From Corydoras sp. C115 (taxonomy: Eukaryota > Chordata > Actinopteri > Siluriformes > Callichthyidae), in the NCBI GenBank assembly GCA_019802505.1, contig JAFMOC010000016.1:2010001-2074000 (forward strand): a DNA stretch of 64,000 bases. Reading direction: 5' to 3'. The notes under the pieces are model-generated. The model searched no databases and was not told where the DNA came from. It saw nothing but the letters and a program-made list of their open reading frames with translations. Positions 61,886 to 64,000 of this stretch are shown piece after piece; the stretch's first letter is position 1; every line of letters starts with the position of its first letter. The position numbers and the translations under genes were made by a program.

Positions 61886-63756
61886 GGAAAAGACGCTGTG
61901 CAACATGAACACCATGTCTGGATCAGACTAATCCTTCATTCTAGATGGTCAGAAATCAAAAGGATCCAGTAAGCACTTCAACTTCAGGGAAAAAAAAAGG
62001 TCCATCTGGGCTGGATAGGACTGAAATGGTGAAATACTCAAACAGAAAAGCAAAATCAAGGTCAAAATACAAACACAATTAGATACCTCATACACAATAT
62101 TGGGGCTAAATCTCGTATCACAACAATACAAATTTAGGATATAAAGCTGAAGGTTCTTATGGCCTGACCTAACTAAATTTAATAGAAAACTGTAGTGGAC
62201 TGTTATTTGCCACAAACATCTGGCCTCAAGCTGTCATCAGATGAACAACTCCAGTTTGAGCTAATGTAATTACTAATGTAAGATAAACAAATAGTGTAAA
62301 GATTTCATGATTACTGAACATGGTTGTGGTTACAATTGGCTGCCAGTTCTACAGTTTTGAGGTGTACTAATGGCCACAATAACATGTATAACATTATACT
62401 ATACTAACTTAATATGCTCCACAGCTTCTTAGAAGAATTGTGGTAGGGAGATAATTGTAGTCCAAACTTTTCTACACCCGCAGCAACCAAGAAAATTCAA
62501 TGGCATATTTTAATCATTTAATTTATTTCCGAATACACAATTCTTTTTATACCACAGCAGAAAATGCTCAGTTAGGAATTATTGTGATACCCTCAGGTCC
62601 CCTAAAGGGACCTACCATCTCACCTCCTTGCTGATGTTGCGGTACTATAGGAACAGGGTGGCTGTTTACCAGCCATTTAGAACATTTAGAACTCCATCCA
62701 GCAGGACCAACCAGTGTAGCAAGGCATTCATACATACATAATAAGGTTTGAAAAATAGTCTTCATATATTTTTTTGCCCAGCACTCGTTTAAGCGCAACC
62801 GCCCACCTGTAGAGGATCCTGCATCGAGGGGTTTGTGACACTCTGAAGAAATCAGCAGCTTGAAAAAGCTTAACAGGGGAATAATTACAGCTGCCCTTTT
62901 AAAAAGATTTGTTTGTTTAACAGAAACATTCCTTAATGAGCCTTTAACAAATAATATTCACCTGTCCTGTGAATCACTCACATACCTTTTCACAGTTGGA
63001 TGATCTCAGTTTTCATTAAATATTGTTTTTATGCCTTTTTCAAGACATTGAACTATTTCACACTTTTTATCTTCAGAAAGGTTTTCTTCCTCACCAAATT
63101 GCTTGAGAAGTGTGACATGCTTAGTAATGTGGAATGTCTCTTTATAGGTAAATTTGAAAGCCATAGGCCAAAATCACCTGGAAATGTAATTAACAAACCT
63201 GAGGTCAGCACCAGTTGTCTTTAAAAAAAAAAACCTTATTCTTACATAATAATTTGTAACTGCTCCAGGAATGCCGTATGTAACGTGTTCTAAACCCAAC
63301 TGAGTTTGGATTCTTTTAGCTGGCTTTGGATAAAATTGTCTACTAAATGTTGTAATAGCATGCAATGATTATTAATTTAATAGTTTTTCCAATTCATTTG
63401 AACGTTATATATTCAAAGTCAATATAGGATTGGTGAGCTTGGTTCTTATTTTCAATGGGATAATCACTAAGACCATGACTGCATGACCCATTTTCCACAT
63501 ATTCTTTATGATCACCGGAGCAAAAATGCACAGGTCAGACATTTACCATAATGTACTTTTCAGTGGCAAAACTAATACCACATTAAATTAGATTTGGATA
63601 AAAGATTCACTTTGAAGTCAACTGAAAACCTAAACAGTCAGAATACAAAACATATTTGAACAAGAAGTTCAACTTTTATAATTTAAACTAAATTAGTTAT
63701 CAAAGCCCCCCACCCCTCCCAACACCACCGGAATCTGGAATAAAAAAAGATATCTA
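61886..63756. other. No gene recognised
   Basis: A+T-rich with a more balanced patch at 62570-62830, where a minus frame ends near a donor-like GAG|GTGAG. The phase does not fit the exon at 58242 and the protein is unknown. A minus acceptor-like TTTTTTTATTCCAG lies at 63736-63750 with no clear exon after it. Confidence 0.4.
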
Positions 63757-63757
63757 G

Positions 63758-63957
63758 CCTCATCTGATTTAAACTCTATAAGTGAAAGAAGGTCTGTGTG
63801 TAAAATTATGTCCTTTAAGAAAAGCTTCAGGCACATGAGGGGGAGTCTGAGACAGACTGTCACTGCTACCCTCCCTGATGGTGCACGACCCTGTGTCACT
63901 CCGCTGGCCAAGAGTGGCGTGCGGAAGCGGATGGAGGACAGGCGGCGTATGGGTGCA
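63758..63957 (+). CDS. Candidate coding exon at the right edge (partial, unidentified)
   Basis: The plus frame is open from about 63697 and runs through ATG at 63808 (MSFKKSFRHMRGSLRQTV...), ending at a good donor GTGCAG|GTAGGG at 63957/63958. Codons in the last third end mostly in G or C. A possible acceptor ATCTAG ends at 63757; alternatively 63808 is a start codon with A at -3. The peptide is rich in Arg and Lys and is unknown to me. The minus strand is open too, so strand and reality are uncertain. Confidence 0.35.
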
Positions 63958-64000
63958 GGTAGGGGGCAAGGCACATGCCAGAGCAGAGGATGAGTGGTTT

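Noticed and set aside
62568..62798. Minus frame ending at a donor-like GAG|GTGAG, as the exon upstream of 58242
   Set aside because: It ends one base into a codon while the 58.1 kb exon needs two, and no acceptor was found.

Overview
The window looks like a gene-poor stretch of a teleost fish nuclear genome. The signs are high A+T content with islands of ordinary composition, very long (TA)n, (TG)n and (GA)n microsatellites, many degraded Tc1-like DNA transposons, and several families of tRNA-derived SINEs of the kind common in ray-finned fishes. The main SINE (head motif GGTGGCTTAGTGG) resembles families I associate with catfishes and their relatives, but I cannot fix the order or species. 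There is no operon, rRNA, genuine tRNA, phage or CRISPR content; nearly all open reading frames are chance or sit in repeats.

Layout. 1-5.2 kb: SINE fragments, a 27-bp minisatellite and one full-length SINE with target-site duplications. 5.2-15.2 kb: mostly unrecognised sequence with islands at about 6.1, 7.3, 12.7 and 13.3 kb that look like conserved non-coding elements. 15.28-16.79 kb: a nearly intact Tc1-type transposon with one uninterrupted transposase frame of the DD35E type, followed by a collapsed fold-back element. 17-35 kb: eroded SINEs and Tc1 remnants, an island at 21.5-22.1 kb, and long TA tracts at 25.3 and 31.2 kb. 35.6-35.8 kb: a CpG-dense, promoter-like cluster. 36-42 kb: very A+T-rich with large microsatellites. 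42.2-47.7 kb: the most gene-like base composition in the left 58 kb but without a convincing exon, read here as regulatory sequence. 48-58 kb: sparse repeats, weaker islands and a probable LINE tail at 54.6-55.0 kb.

Coding content. The only complete gene-like frame is the transposase, and it is probably a damaged copy. The best host coding candidate is a terminal exon on the minus strand at 58134-58242: good branch point, pyrimidine tract, CAG acceptor, 35 residues and a stop. Its upstream exons are probably beyond the right edge. A second candidate exon, lying mostly on the plus strand reading, sits at the right edge (about 63758-63957). I could not name either protein.

Nothing here amounts to a new multi-gene system. 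The items most worth checking are the DD35E transposon, the promoter-like cluster at 35.6 kb, the non-coding islands and the two exon candidates. Claims of conservation are inferred from composition and motif content only; no alignment was run.
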